In this document: piece by piece, positions 7,597-15,156 of the stretch
How the letters are laid out: each line of letters begins with the position of its first letter
Numbering within the stretch: position 1 is the stretch's first letter
Assembly (NCBI GenBank): GCA_964351595.1
Contig: CAYGOT010000004.1
Coordinates: 62,001 to 126,000 of the forward strand
DNA: 64,000 bases
Direction of reading: 5' to 3'
From: UBA6059 sp964351595
GTDB taxonomy: Bacteria > Bacteroidota > Bacteroidia > Cytophagales > Cyclobacteriaceae
The notes under the pieces: generated by a model
Seen by the model: the letters and a program-made list of their open reading frames with translations, nothing else
Database searches by the model: none
What the model was told of the DNA's origin: nothing
Made by a program: the position numbers and the translations under genes

Positions 7597-9066
7597 GTGC
7601 TACTGCTTGCAGCCCTGATATACAGCATTGTCGATAGCAGCCAGTTTCTTGCTACCACAGTTCGTATCAACGATTTCATTCTTGACAATTTTGGTTGGCT
7701 CTTTAGCGCGGGCACTACCATGATGCTATTGACCTGTCTGCTGATCAGTTTTCACCCTTTCGGGAAAATCAGGATTGGCGGAGCAGAAGCCAAACCCTTT
7801 TTGACCAGATGGCGATGGTTTTCGATTGTACTGTGCACCACTATCGCCACAGGCATTATCTTCTGGGGTACTGCAGAGCCCCTTTTTCATCTCTCCGCAC
7901 CCCCATCGTTTGGTAGGGCTGAGGCAGGATCTCAAGAGGCGGCCAACAATGCTATGGGCTACATGTTTCTGCATTGGACGCTCACCCCATATGCGATCTA
8001 CAGCGTACCGGGGCTCATGTTTGCGCTGGCATTTTACAATCGTCGTAGGAGCTTCAGCATTCACTCGACGCTCTTTCCAATCATACGCAATCCCAACCAA
8101 CCTCGCCTCGCCAGCTTCATTGACGGCATCTCGCTTTATGCATTAGTCGCTGGTATGGCAGCCTCACTCGGTGGCGGCATACTCACCATCTCCGGAGGTC
8201 TCAAAAACCTGACCGGCTATGAGAGTGGCTGGCTGCAGCTCATTATCACACTGCTCATCGTCGGCACATTTATTGTCTCGGCCATCTCCGGATTGATGAA
8301 AGGCATCCGCATTCTCTCCGATATCAACGCCCGTATCTTCATTGTCCTGGCACTGTTCATGTTAGTCTGTGGACCCACGTTATCCATTCTGAAATATACG
8401 CTGGCGGGCCTGACTTCCTACATTACCTCCCTACCGGAAATGAGCCTCGTATCGATACTTCATCCTGATGATCCCTGGCCCAAGAGCTGGACTTCCTTCA
8501 ACTGGGCCAACTGGCTGGCATGGGCACCTATTTCGGCACTTTTCCTGGGCCGACTTGCTTATGGATACACCATCAGGCAGTTCCTCCTATTCAACTGGGT
8601 GCTCCCTTCGATTTTCGGGATGATATGGATGGGTATATTCAGTGGCATGACGTTGGATTTTGAGCTGGGTAAAAACCTCGGACTCCTAACCCTTCTGCAA
8701 AGCCAGGGGCCCGAATCAGTTATCTATCGCATACTGGAATCCCTGCCACTTCGCTACGTCATCGCACCCCTATTTCTAATCACGGCCTTCCTCTCTTACG
8801 TCACAGCCGCTGACTCAAATACGGAAGCCATGGGAGGTATCAGCTCGACGGGAATTTCTCCAGAAGCTCCCAGTCCGCCTACGATTATCAAGGTGATCTG
8901 CGGGGTGACTATAGGAGCAGTGGCCTTTATCATGATCAATATGGCAGGAATAGATGGCATCAAGATGCTCTCCAATCTGGGAGGCCTGCCCTCCCTTTTC
9001 TTAATTATCACCGTCAACATCGGTTTGCTCTATTTGATATTCTCAAAAAAATACAAAAGCTTATGA
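7597..9066 (+). CDS. BCCT-family betaine/carnitine/choline transporter
   Basis: A 489-residue polytopic transporter. The BCCT signature is clear: IFWGTAEPLFHL in TM4 region, the Trp-rich SFNWANWLAWAPISALFLGRLAYGYTIRQF signature (split across residues ~305-335) and VTAADSNTEAMGG. BCCT carriers bring in quaternary ammonium osmolytes with Na+ or H+. The first available start is GTG at 7597, but the frame is open back to 7492 and encodes RPQVFWPPF directly before it, the usual beginning of TM1; no ATG, GTG or TTG exists there. The true start is therefore unclear. Its stop overlaps the next ATG (ATGA). Confidence 0.85.
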   Translation: MLLLAALIYSIVDSSQFLATTVRINDFILDNFGWLFSAGTTMMLLTCLLISFHPFGKIRIGGAEAKPFLTRWRWFSIVLCTTIATGIIFWGTAEPLFHLSAPPSFGRAEAGSQEAANNAMGYMFLHWTLTPYAIYSVPGLMFALAFYNRRRSFSIHSTLFPIIRNPNQPRLASFIDGISLYALVAGMAASLGGGILTISGGLKNLTGYESGWLQLIITLLIVGTFIVSAISGLMKGIRILSDINARIFIVLALFMLVCGPTLSILKYTLAGLTSYITSLPEMSLVSILHPDDPWPKSWTSFNWANWLAWAPISALFLGRLAYGYTIRQFLLFNWVLPSIFGMIWMGIFSGMTLDFELGKNLGLLTLLQSQGPESVIYRILESLPLRYVIAPLFLITAFLSYVTAADSNTEAMGGISSTGISPEAPSPPTIIKVICGVTIGAVAFIMINMAGIDGIKMLSNLGGLPSLFLIITVNIGLLYLIFSKKYKSL

Positions 9067-9557
9067 GCCCAGAGGAGACCTTATTGTCCTTTGAAGAGTC
9101 TTACCAGAATCAGCCTTGGTATGGTGAGTCCTTGTTGAAATTGATTGGTCGTATGACACTTGATGATGTCAACTTTCGCCCTACCGGAAAAACCAAAACA
9201 GCAGGCGAGCGCTTAGCCCACATTGTCGCTTGGAGAAAGCTGATCTGCGAGCGGCTAAAAGGAAATGCGGACTACACCGTGAAGATGAACAGTTCTGATG
9301 ACTGGCCGGGTCCCAGCGACTATTCAAAGGAGGAGTGGGAGAAGCTGGTTGCCCAACTAAAATCTATCCATACTGAGCTCCTTTATCTAATACCCAAAGT
9401 CAAGGACACGGACGCCTTGGTACCGGGCTCAAAAAGCAGTGATGGCCATCCCTACACTTATGCCTATTTGATCAGAGGCCTAATCGCCCATGACATCTAC
9501 CATCAGGGTCAGATGGCCTTGTTGATGGTGATCTCTCAATCATCGAAGGAAAACTGA
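9063..9557 (+). CDS. DinB-like / DfsB-type four-helix bundle protein
   Basis: A 164-residue protein resembling DinB/YfiT metalloproteins: a His in AHIVAWRKL (~residue 52), and the C-terminal HDIYHQGQMALL carrying the two further histidines that bind a divalent metal. The family includes thiol-dependent S-transferases and proteins of unknown function. Translationally coupled to the BCCT transporter through an ATGA overlap. The activity cannot be told from sequence. Confidence 0.7.
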   Translation: MSPEETLLSFEESYQNQPWYGESLLKLIGRMTLDDVNFRPTGKTKTAGERLAHIVAWRKLICERLKGNADYTVKMNSSDDWPGPSDYSKEEWEKLVAQLKSIHTELLYLIPKVKDTDALVPGSKSSDGHPYTYAYLIRGLIAHDIYHQGQMALLMVISQSSKEN

Positions 9558-9643
9558 TTTTAATCAATCCGAACACTACGAAATACCATTGGGGCGGATA
9601 GTCATAGGGCCTACTTTGGCTAAGGAACTTAAACCTTAAAACA

Positions 9644-9832
9644 ATGGATACTAAAGAACAACTCGAGAGTGTAGTTTTTCATCAGACGCAGTGCCTCAAC
9701 GCACTAGAAGACATGAAAAAACTGATTGAGACACATCATGAAAATACAGCTATCAATAAATTGAAAGATGTGGAGAAGGAGCTAACCAGACTCACCCTCC
9801 AGCTTCGTCAAATTGAAGAAACCATAGTATAA
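9644..9832 (+). CDS. small coiled-coil protein
   Basis: A 62-residue, highly charged, helical protein (MDTKEQLESVVFHQTQCLNA...). Heptad-like spacing of Leu/Ile through KLKDVEKELTRLTLQLRQIEE indicates a short coiled coil, so it probably oligomerises or binds a partner. No family recognised. It is followed within 30 nt by a good terminator, which supports it being a real, separately expressed gene. Confidence 0.55.
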   Translation: MDTKEQLESVVFHQTQCLNALEDMKKLIETHHENTAINKLKDVEKELTRLTLQLRQIEETIV

Positions 9833-9854
9833 ACTAAATCTAATAGACCACTTA

Positions 9855-9902
9855 AAAAGCCATCTACAGAAAGTCAACCCAGGCTTTCGGGATGGCTTTT
9901 GT
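9855..9902 (+). terminator. intrinsic terminator
   Basis: AAAAGCCATC pairs with GATGGCTTTT around a 26-nt loop that itself can pair GAAAG with CTTTC; a T-rich tail (TTTTGTTTT) follows. This is the usual shape of Bacteroidota terminators. Confidence 0.7.
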
Positions 9903-9999
9903 TTTAGGGGCTACTCCGAGGTAGCGATTTACCGTCGATCGGTTGATGAAATGAATTCATCTATAAAATCAAATACCATGATACTGCGTATATTGTAAT

Positions 10000-10221
10000 A
10001 TGAAAGTTGAGAGAAAAAAGGACGAAATATTGATTACACTTCCCTCCGCTATTGGTGAATCGCACCTAGAAAGTATTTTGGAATACCTCCGTTATGAGGA
10101 ATTGTTATCTAAGTCTCAAGCCACTCAAGACGACTTAGATGAGTTGGTCAATGAAGCTAAGAAAGGTCGCTGGGATAGGGTGAAATCAGAAATTGGCTGG
10201 AGTGAGAAAGATAGTTGTTGA
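10000..10221 (+). CDS. type II antitoxin partner of a PIN toxin
   Basis: A 73-residue protein: an N-terminal part (MKVERKKDEILITLPSAIGE) reminiscent of a beta/ribbon DNA-binding segment, then helices with ATQDDLDELVNEAKKGRW. This is the layout of small antitoxins paired with PIN-domain RNases in Bacteroidota. The reading frame overlaps the start of a PIN gene (GTG at 10202) by 20 nt, as in functional pairs. Here the toxin is truncated, so this antitoxin is an orphan. Confidence 0.65.
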   Translation: MKVERKKDEILITLPSAIGESHLESILEYLRYEELLSKSQATQDDLDELVNEAKKGRWDRVKSEIGWSEKDSC

Positions 10222-10300
10222 TACAAACATTGTGTTCAGTTCTCTTCTCAACCTGAACAGTCGTATCAGCCAACTCCTTACTCCATCCTCAGTGACTTGA
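10202..10300 (+). pseudogene. truncated PIN-domain toxin
   Basis: Starting at GTG 10202 the frame reads VRKIVVDTNIVFSSLLNLNS and RISQLL: the first strand and helix of a PIN RNase with the first catalytic Asp (VVDTN). At about 10276 the match stops abruptly where the stop codon of a reverse-strand ABC permease relic begins, and the frame ends at 10300. About three quarters of the toxin, including the other acidic active-site residues, is absent, so no nuclease activity is expected. Confidence 0.7.
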
Positions 10301-10368
10301 TGGGGTTGACGCGTGTTGCTCTCCAGGCGTGGTAGCCGATCCGCCCACCTCGGGGGAGTCTGGTTCAT
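10278..10368 (-). pseudogene. deletion scar of a PadR-linked ABC transporter permease
   Basis: The ATG at 10368 overlaps the PadR stop (ATGA) and the frame begins MNQTPPRWADRL, the N-terminal cytoplasmic motif of PadR-coupled permeases (compare PPKFATELLRWW in the intact copy at 22617). Only 11-12 codons later the sequence becomes, in another frame, YHAWRATRVNPIKSLRME plus TAA (10278-10280), the standard permease C-terminus. So roughly 800 codons between the two ends have been lost by an internal deletion with junction near 10330-10338. What remains cannot encode a transporter. Confidence 0.75.
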
Positions 10369-10700
10369 GAGAGCGCGCTGAAGGTCAGTCGAGGGAGTTT
10401 ATTGTAAAGGCTCATTCGGAGCTCCATGGTCTCATCGAGTACCTTGCGTCCGGCTTGGGTCAGGGAAAAGAATCGCTTACGCCGACCTCCTCTATCTTGT
10501 GTTGCACCCCCCATCTCTGAAGTCACAAAGCCCTTCTTTTCCAGCCTTCGCAATACCGAGTGAACTGCCGTGACATCCATAGTCCGGTTGGTTTGACTCT
10601 TAATCTCTTCCAGGATGGCCAGCGCATAAGCTTCTTTGTAAATCGAGCCAATGGTCAAGAGTACAAGCTCCTCCAGCTCGCCAATATTTTCTCCTCTCAT
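10365..10700 (-). CDS. PadR-family transcriptional regulator
   Basis: A 111-residue winged-helix repressor of the PadR family: IGELEELVLLTIGSIYKEAY at the start, TAVHSVLRRLEKKGFVTSEM as recognition helix, and DRGGRRKRFFSLTQAG as wing. In this phylum such genes sit directly before a MacB-like permease that they presumably control; here the permease is reduced to a scar. ATG at 10700 gives the canonical start; ATG at 10709 would add HTM and touches the inverted repeat. The family binds small molecules or drugs; the effector is unknown. Confidence 0.85.
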   Translation of the reverse strand: MRGENIGELEELVLLTIGSIYKEAYALAILEEIKSQTNRTMDVTAVHSVLRRLEKKGFVTSEMGGATQDRGGRRKRFFSLTQAGRKVLDETMELRMSLYNKLPRLTFSALS

Positions 10701-10709
10701 AGTATGCAT

Positions 10710-10763
10710 ATTTGTTGTACAAACGAACAAGATATAAATTAGTTGTGTGTTTGTACAACAAAT
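10710..10763. promoter_or_regulatory. PadR operator: 15-bp inverted repeat arms 24 nt apart
   Basis: ATTTGTTGTACAAAC (10710-10724) and its exact reverse complement (10749-10763) flank 24 nt just upstream of the PadR start. Each arm holds the palindrome TTGTACAA, so there are four half-sites. A TATCTTG box in the enclosed segment could be the -7 element. This is a convincing autoregulatory site; repression by occlusion is inferred. Confidence 0.6.
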
Positions 10764-10800
10764 TCAAGATATTCAAGAGAGCTAGGGTGATTAGAAATTT

Positions 10801-11415
10801 TTAATTGAAGCTGAAGGTGTAGCCAAAGGTCAGAAGAATAATATTAAGGTTTTCGCTGGTCAGGACAACTTCATTGCCGCCATAGGCTACAGGTCGCGTA
10901 CCGTTGAACTCCGGGGTGGTCCCTCCGAAAATATAGCGCAATGCGAGGTTGAATTTGTTAATGCCCAAACCTATCTCCGGCGTAAAGCCAAAATTCCATC
11001 GGTTGACAGTCTCTTCCTCCACGGTATTGACATTGAACCAGTAGTTATTAGCTCCAATGCCCAAACCTACGAAGGGTCGCAAACTCCCGTCGGCGAGAAA
11101 ATACCGACCTTTATATTGGATGCCTGTCCAGTTAGCATTGGCTGCATCTATTATCTCAATTCGCGTAATGTCATCTGCTTCCGAGTCACCCGGGATGAAG
11201 TTGCCACCCATACTGATTTCAATACCCATCTGTACTCTATCCTCGAGAATACTCCTGACGCACATGATCCCCAGCTGGATCTTGCCTTGAGGATGGTTGA
11301 ACCCAACGACATTGCCTAGACCCAAGGAAACATTCGCAGCATAACCCTGGGCCAATAGTTGGACATTTGCTAAAAGTCCAATAAGAATAAAGAGAGAGAT
11401 GTATAGTTTTTTCAT
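10801..11415 (-). CDS. outer-membrane beta-barrel protein
   Basis: A 204-residue exported protein: signal peptide at residues 1-22 ending LLAQG, then alternating hydrophobic strands (GIQYKGRYFLADGSLRPFVG, LGIGANNYWFNV) and a final strand ending FGYTFSFN with C-terminal aromatic residues, as expected for an OM barrel of about eight strands. No enzymatic motif. Ligand or function unknown. It stands alone, divergent from the penicillin acylase gene. Confidence 0.75.
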   Translation of the reverse strand: MKKLYISLFILIGLLANVQLLAQGYAANVSLGLGNVVGFNHPQGKIQLGIMCVRSILEDRVQMGIEISMGGNFIPGDSEADDITRIEIIDAANANWTGIQYKGRYFLADGSLRPFVGLGIGANNYWFNVNTVEEETVNRWNFGFTPEIGLGINKFNLALRYIFGGTTPEFNGTRPVAYGGNEVVLTSENLNIILLTFGYTFSFN

Positions 11416-11570
11416 TGCAGCTCAATTCATAAGAGTACTCAAAGTACTAACAATCCAAGTTTCAGTATTCCCTCAAGCCTATCAGCTTAAAACAGATTAA
11501 TTGACCGTTGCTATCAGGCAGATTGTAACTGTCATCATGAATGTTTAGTTTCTGCAATTATCTGGACATT

Positions 11571-13982
11571 ATGAAAATCACCCAACTAACGCCCATAGTT
11601 CTTGTTGTGCTCATAGTAGCATGTCAGCAAACAACCAATCCTCAAAATCAACTCAAGGTTCCAGGTCTCAAGGCACCAGTAGAAGTTCTTCGAGATTCTG
11701 CAGGCATCAATCATATCTATGCCCAGAACCAGCGCGACCTGTTCTTTGCGCAGGGCTACTGTGCAGCCAGGGACCGGCTGTTCCAATTTGAGATATGGAG
11801 ACGTCAGGCCACCGGTACTGTCGCCGAGATATTGGGAGCGCGGGAGTTGAAAAGAGACATAGGTACTCGGCTATTCAAGTTTCGTGGCGATATGACCACT
11901 GAGATGAACTACTATCACGAAGATGGTGTGGAGATCATCACGGCCTACACCGATGGGGTCAATGCGTATATTGAAGAAGTATTGCAGAACCCCGACCTAC
12001 TGCCTGTCACTTTCAAAGCGCTCGATATCCTACCGGAAAAATGGACACCCGAAGTGGTGATCTCGAGACATCAGGGGCTCCTCGGCAATATCGGCACAGA
12101 GCTGTCTACGGGCAGGGCTGTTGCTAAAATCGGTGTAGACAAAGTCAAAGAGTACAACTGGTTTCACCCAAAAGATCCGAACCTCAATCTGGATCCGTCC
12201 ATCAACTCTGAAATGCTGGAGGAGGACATCCTGGAGCTCTACAATGCTTATCGTACGAAAGTAGTCTTCCAACCTGAGGACATCCTACCGGAATACCGAG
12301 CCACGGACATGGCATGGGTTGATCCAGCAACAAATCATTACTCTCGCGAAGAACAAGAGATCGAAAAGCTCTGGATCGGCAGCAACAACTGGGTGACGAG
12401 CCCTGCCCTATCTGCCAATGGACATGCCTATATGGCCAATGATCCCCACCGAACTTTGGCGGTACCTTCCCTCCGCTATTGGGTACACCTCAGTGCGCCG
12501 GGGTGGGATGTCATCGGTGGCGGTGAGCCTGAGATTCCAGGGGTCTCTATCGGACACAATCAATATGGTGCCTGGGGACTCACCGTTTTCCGAACAGATG
12601 GAGAAGACCTCTACGTCTATGATCTCAACCCTGAGAATCTTAACCAATACAAGTATCAGGATCAGTGGGTGAATATGGACATCATCACCGAGCAGATCAA
12701 AGTAAAAGGTGCTGAGGATGTGGCCATCGATCTTCGCTACACCCAACATGGGCCAGTCACTTTCATTGATTCCGCCAGGCTCAAGGCTTACGCCGTGCGC
12801 TGTGCCTGGATGGAGCCGGGTGGTGCTCCCTATCTTGCTTCATTGCGCATGGATCAAGCCAAGAACTGGGAGGAATTCCGCGCGGCTTGTAACTATAGCC
12901 ATATCCCCGGAGAGAATATGATCTGGGCTGATCGTGAAGGCAACATCGGCTGGCAGGCCGTGGGCATTGCACCGCTACGTCGCAACTTCAGTGGGATGTT
13001 GCCGGTACCCGGAGACGGGCGTTATGAGTGGGATGGCTACTTGCCCATAGTCGAGAAACCCAATGCCTACAACCCTGCCAGCGGGTTTATCGCTACCGCC
13101 AATCAGAACGTCACTCCCGAAGACTATAACGAGTGGGATGCGATCGGATTCTCCTGGTCAGATCCTTATCGTGGTGAGAGGGTCAATGAGGTCCTCTCTG
13201 CTGGTAAGAAGCTGACCATGGAGGATATGAAAGCACTACAGACCGACTATTTGTCTATACCCGCGAGGACGCTGGTACCAGTATTGTCAAAACTGGAAGT
13301 ACAAGAAGATCAGGTAAAGCAAGCCATCAAAACCCTGAGTGAATGGGACTTCATACTGGATAAATACTCAGGTGAAGCTGCCATCTATGTGACGTGGGAG
13401 AATGCATTGAAAGATGAATACTTTGATTACTTTCCTGATGCAGAAGCTGAGCAGGTCATCGATGGCATCCCATTGACTAAGCTGGTCGGGTGGATTATGG
13501 AACCAGAAGCCCGCTGGGGTAAAGATGGAGTGTCGCGAAGAGATGATTACCTGATCGGCACATTGACATCAGCGTTAGCATCTCTGTCTAACACACTTGG
13601 TGATGACATGGCAGACTGGAGCTACGGAGGTCTCAACTACAAGCATGTCCGACTCGTACACCCGCTGGGTAAGGTGGTGAATACTCAGCTCAGGGAAAAG
13701 CTCAACACCGACTGGGCACCACGCGGCGGCAACCAATATACACCGGGTGCTACAGGTAGCTCACTCAATCAATCCCATGGGGCGACCTTCCGCTACATCG
13801 TAGATGTCAATGACTGGGATGCGTCTGTAGGTGCAAACTCACCCGGACAATCCGGTGATCCAGAGAGTCCATACTATGACAATCTGTTCAAGTCGTGGGC
13901 TAATGATGAGTTCTTTACCGTGCCTTACAGCCGAGAGAAGGTCGAAGCTCAAAGTGAACGTCTAATTCTCACTCCAAATTGA
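11571..13982 (+). CDS. penicillin acylase family lipoprotein (Ntn hydrolase)
   Basis: An 803-residue precursor with an SPII signal (LVVLIVAC, lipidated C18). The Ntn-hydrolase nucleophile is S271 in LWIGSNNWVTSP: cleavage before this Ser would create the alpha/beta subunits. Downstream ANDPHRTLAVPSL and SIGHNQYGAWGLT are conserved substrate-pocket segments. The C-terminal RGGNQYTPGATGSSLNQSHG is also family-typical. Such enzymes hydrolyse amides such as N-acyl homoserine lactones or beta-lactam side chains; the substrate is unknown. ATG at 11571 gives a clean lipoprotein signal; an upstream in-frame start does not. Confidence 0.88.
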   Translation: MKITQLTPIVLVVLIVACQQTTNPQNQLKVPGLKAPVEVLRDSAGINHIYAQNQRDLFFAQGYCAARDRLFQFEIWRRQATGTVAEILGARELKRDIGTRLFKFRGDMTTEMNYYHEDGVEIITAYTDGVNAYIEEVLQNPDLLPVTFKALDILPEKWTPEVVISRHQGLLGNIGTELSTGRAVAKIGVDKVKEYNWFHPKDPNLNLDPSINSEMLEEDILELYNAYRTKVVFQPEDILPEYRATDMAWVDPATNHYSREEQEIEKLWIGSNNWVTSPALSANGHAYMANDPHRTLAVPSLRYWVHLSAPGWDVIGGGEPEIPGVSIGHNQYGAWGLTVFRTDGEDLYVYDLNPENLNQYKYQDQWVNMDIITEQIKVKGAEDVAIDLRYTQHGPVTFIDSARLKAYAVRCAWMEPGGAPYLASLRMDQAKNWEEFRAACNYSHIPGENMIWADREGNIGWQAVGIAPLRRNFSGMLPVPGDGRYEWDGYLPIVEKPNAYNPASGFIATANQNVTPEDYNEWDAIGFSWSDPYRGERVNEVLSAGKKLTMEDMKALQTDYLSIPARTLVPVLSKLEVQEDQVKQAIKTLSEWDFILDKYSGEAAIYVTWENALKDEYFDYFPDAEAEQVIDGIPLTKLVGWIMEPEARWGKDGVSRRDDYLIGTLTSALASLSNTLGDDMADWSYGGLNYKHVRLVHPLGKVVNTQLREKLNTDWAPRGGNQYTPGATGSSLNQSHGATFRYIVDVNDWDASVGANSPGQSGDPESPYYDNLFKSWANDEFFTVPYSREKVEAQSERLILTPN

Positions 13983-14058
13983 GATTTTCATGAATGACCA
14001 GTGCTTCCAACGGCCTGATTCATTTTAGTCATTTGGTGGATTCAATTGGATTAGAAAT

Positions 14059-14100
14059 AAAAACTGTTTGATCCCGCTGAAGGCGGGGGGAGTTTTTTTA
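14059..14100 (+). terminator. intrinsic terminator
   Basis: CCCGC - TGAAG - GCGGG stem enclosed by AAAAACT / AGTTTTT and followed by a run of T. About 80 nt after the penicillin acylase stop; a good rho-independent terminator. Confidence 0.75.
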
Positions 14101-14157
14101 TTTCCCAATTGGACACAACAAATGGCGTCAGAAATGAATTAAGCCTTGAATTCTTTG

Positions 14158-14187
14158 CTTACTTTCTGTTTCAAGACAGAAAGTAAG
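14158..14187. promoter_or_regulatory. perfect 12-bp inverted repeat in leader of cyclase gene
   Basis: CTTACTTTCTGT - TTCAAG - ACAGAAAGTAAG lies 28 nt upstream of the cyclase ATG and 58 nt after a terminator. It can be an operator or an RNA hairpin in the 5' leader; there is no T run behind it. Confidence 0.45.
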
Positions 14188-14214
14188 AGAAAAACCAACA
14201 AGCAGAACTCTCGA

Positions 14215-14907
14215 ATGAAAATCATCGACCTCAGCCAGGAAATCTACCCAGGCATGCCTATGCACCACACCCAGCCTCAAGTGGATATATCTGTCCATGC
14301 TACGCATGAACAATGGGCCGGAGACAACAAGAGTCAAGAACGAACACCCAGCGTCAACCTTCTCAAAATAAGCGAACATACCGGAAGCCATGTGGATGCG
14401 CTCTCCCACATGGGTAAAGAATACAGCAGCCTGTCTATTGACAAAATGCCCTTGAGTACGTTTTACACCCGAGGTATTTGCCTTGACTTATCTTCAAAAG
14501 GCCTCAGCGAACTTATAGAAGTGACTGATCTAAAAAACGCAGTGAGTGATTCCGGTAGGGAGATAGAAGCAGGCGATAGCGTACTGCTCTACACTGACCA
14601 CTACCGCAAACACTTCGACACACCCCAATGGCCCCAAAACCCTGGTCTGAGTGCTGAAGCGGCAAGATGGCTTGGGGAACAGAAAATAGCAGCCTTTGGT
14701 GTGGAGAGCATGGCGCCTGGTGTAAGCAAGGTAAGTAATAAAGAAGTGCATCAGATCTGTGGCGAACTCGGCTTCACCCATTATGAAAACCTGATCAATC
14801 TGCATGAATTGATCGGTCAGCCGCCTTTCAGGTTTATTGGGCTACCGCTAAAAATCAGAGGCGGAACCGGGTCGCCCGTGCGAGCTGTGGCTGTTTTTGA
14901 AGGTTAA
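14215..14907 (+). CDS. cyclase/kynurenine formamidase-like metal hydrolase
   Basis: A 230-residue protein of the cyclase family (PF04199). The metal-binding motif HTGSHVDALSH supplies H55, H59, D61 and H65; MKIIDLSQEIYPGMPMH is the standard opening. Members include arylformamidase (tryptophan catabolism) and polyketide or isatin hydrolases; substrate is not evident since no kynurenine pathway genes are nearby. Start ATG 14215 is chosen because upstream in-frame residues fall inside an inverted repeat. Confidence 0.82.
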   Translation: MKIIDLSQEIYPGMPMHHTQPQVDISVHATHEQWAGDNKSQERTPSVNLLKISEHTGSHVDALSHMGKEYSSLSIDKMPLSTFYTRGICLDLSSKGLSELIEVTDLKNAVSDSGREIEAGDSVLLYTDHYRKHFDTPQWPQNPGLSAEAARWLGEQKIAAFGVESMAPGVSKVSNKEVHQICGELGFTHYENLINLHELIGQPPFRFIGLPLKIRGGTGSPVRAVAVFEG

Positions 14908-14915
14908 CGGTCTCT

Positions 14916-14987
14916 GAGACTTGGGAATTAGGCTCTTGGTAAGGTCGTCATTCCCTTGCGAGGGAGGCACGACCGAGACTTGGGAAT
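14916..14987. repeat. intergenic repeat with 13-bp direct repeats
   Basis: GAGACTTGGGAAT occurs at 14916-14928 and 14975-14987, with GTCATTCCCTTGCGAGGGAG between them (CCCT/AGGG stem). The GTCATTCC...GAGGGAGGCACGACC... TTGGGAAT layout is the style of dispersed intergenic repeats in this phylum. Confidence 0.4.
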
Positions 14988-15111
14988 CCAATAGCTCGAA
15001 AAAAAAATCTATTCTCAACCAACCATTTTGTGCTAACCCGTCTCTTTAGAAAAAATACCTTCTGTACCACTATTTCACAACGCATAAATAATCCACCAAA
15101 TACAATATCTT

Positions 15112-15120
15112 TATACTTTG
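15112..15120 (+). promoter_or_regulatory. possible -7 promoter box
   Basis: TATACTTTG, 36 nt upstream of the LVIVD lipoprotein start, is close to the Bacteroidota -7 consensus TAnnTTTG (one extra base). No clear -33 TTTG at the expected distance, so weak. Confidence 0.3.
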
Positions 15121-15156
15121 TTAGGTTCCTTTATTACCTACTTAAAGCAGCTCACC

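Noticed and set aside
7726..8146. Opposite-strand and shifted frames inside the BCCT gene
   Set aside because: Shadows of a strongly supported coding region; no domain pattern.
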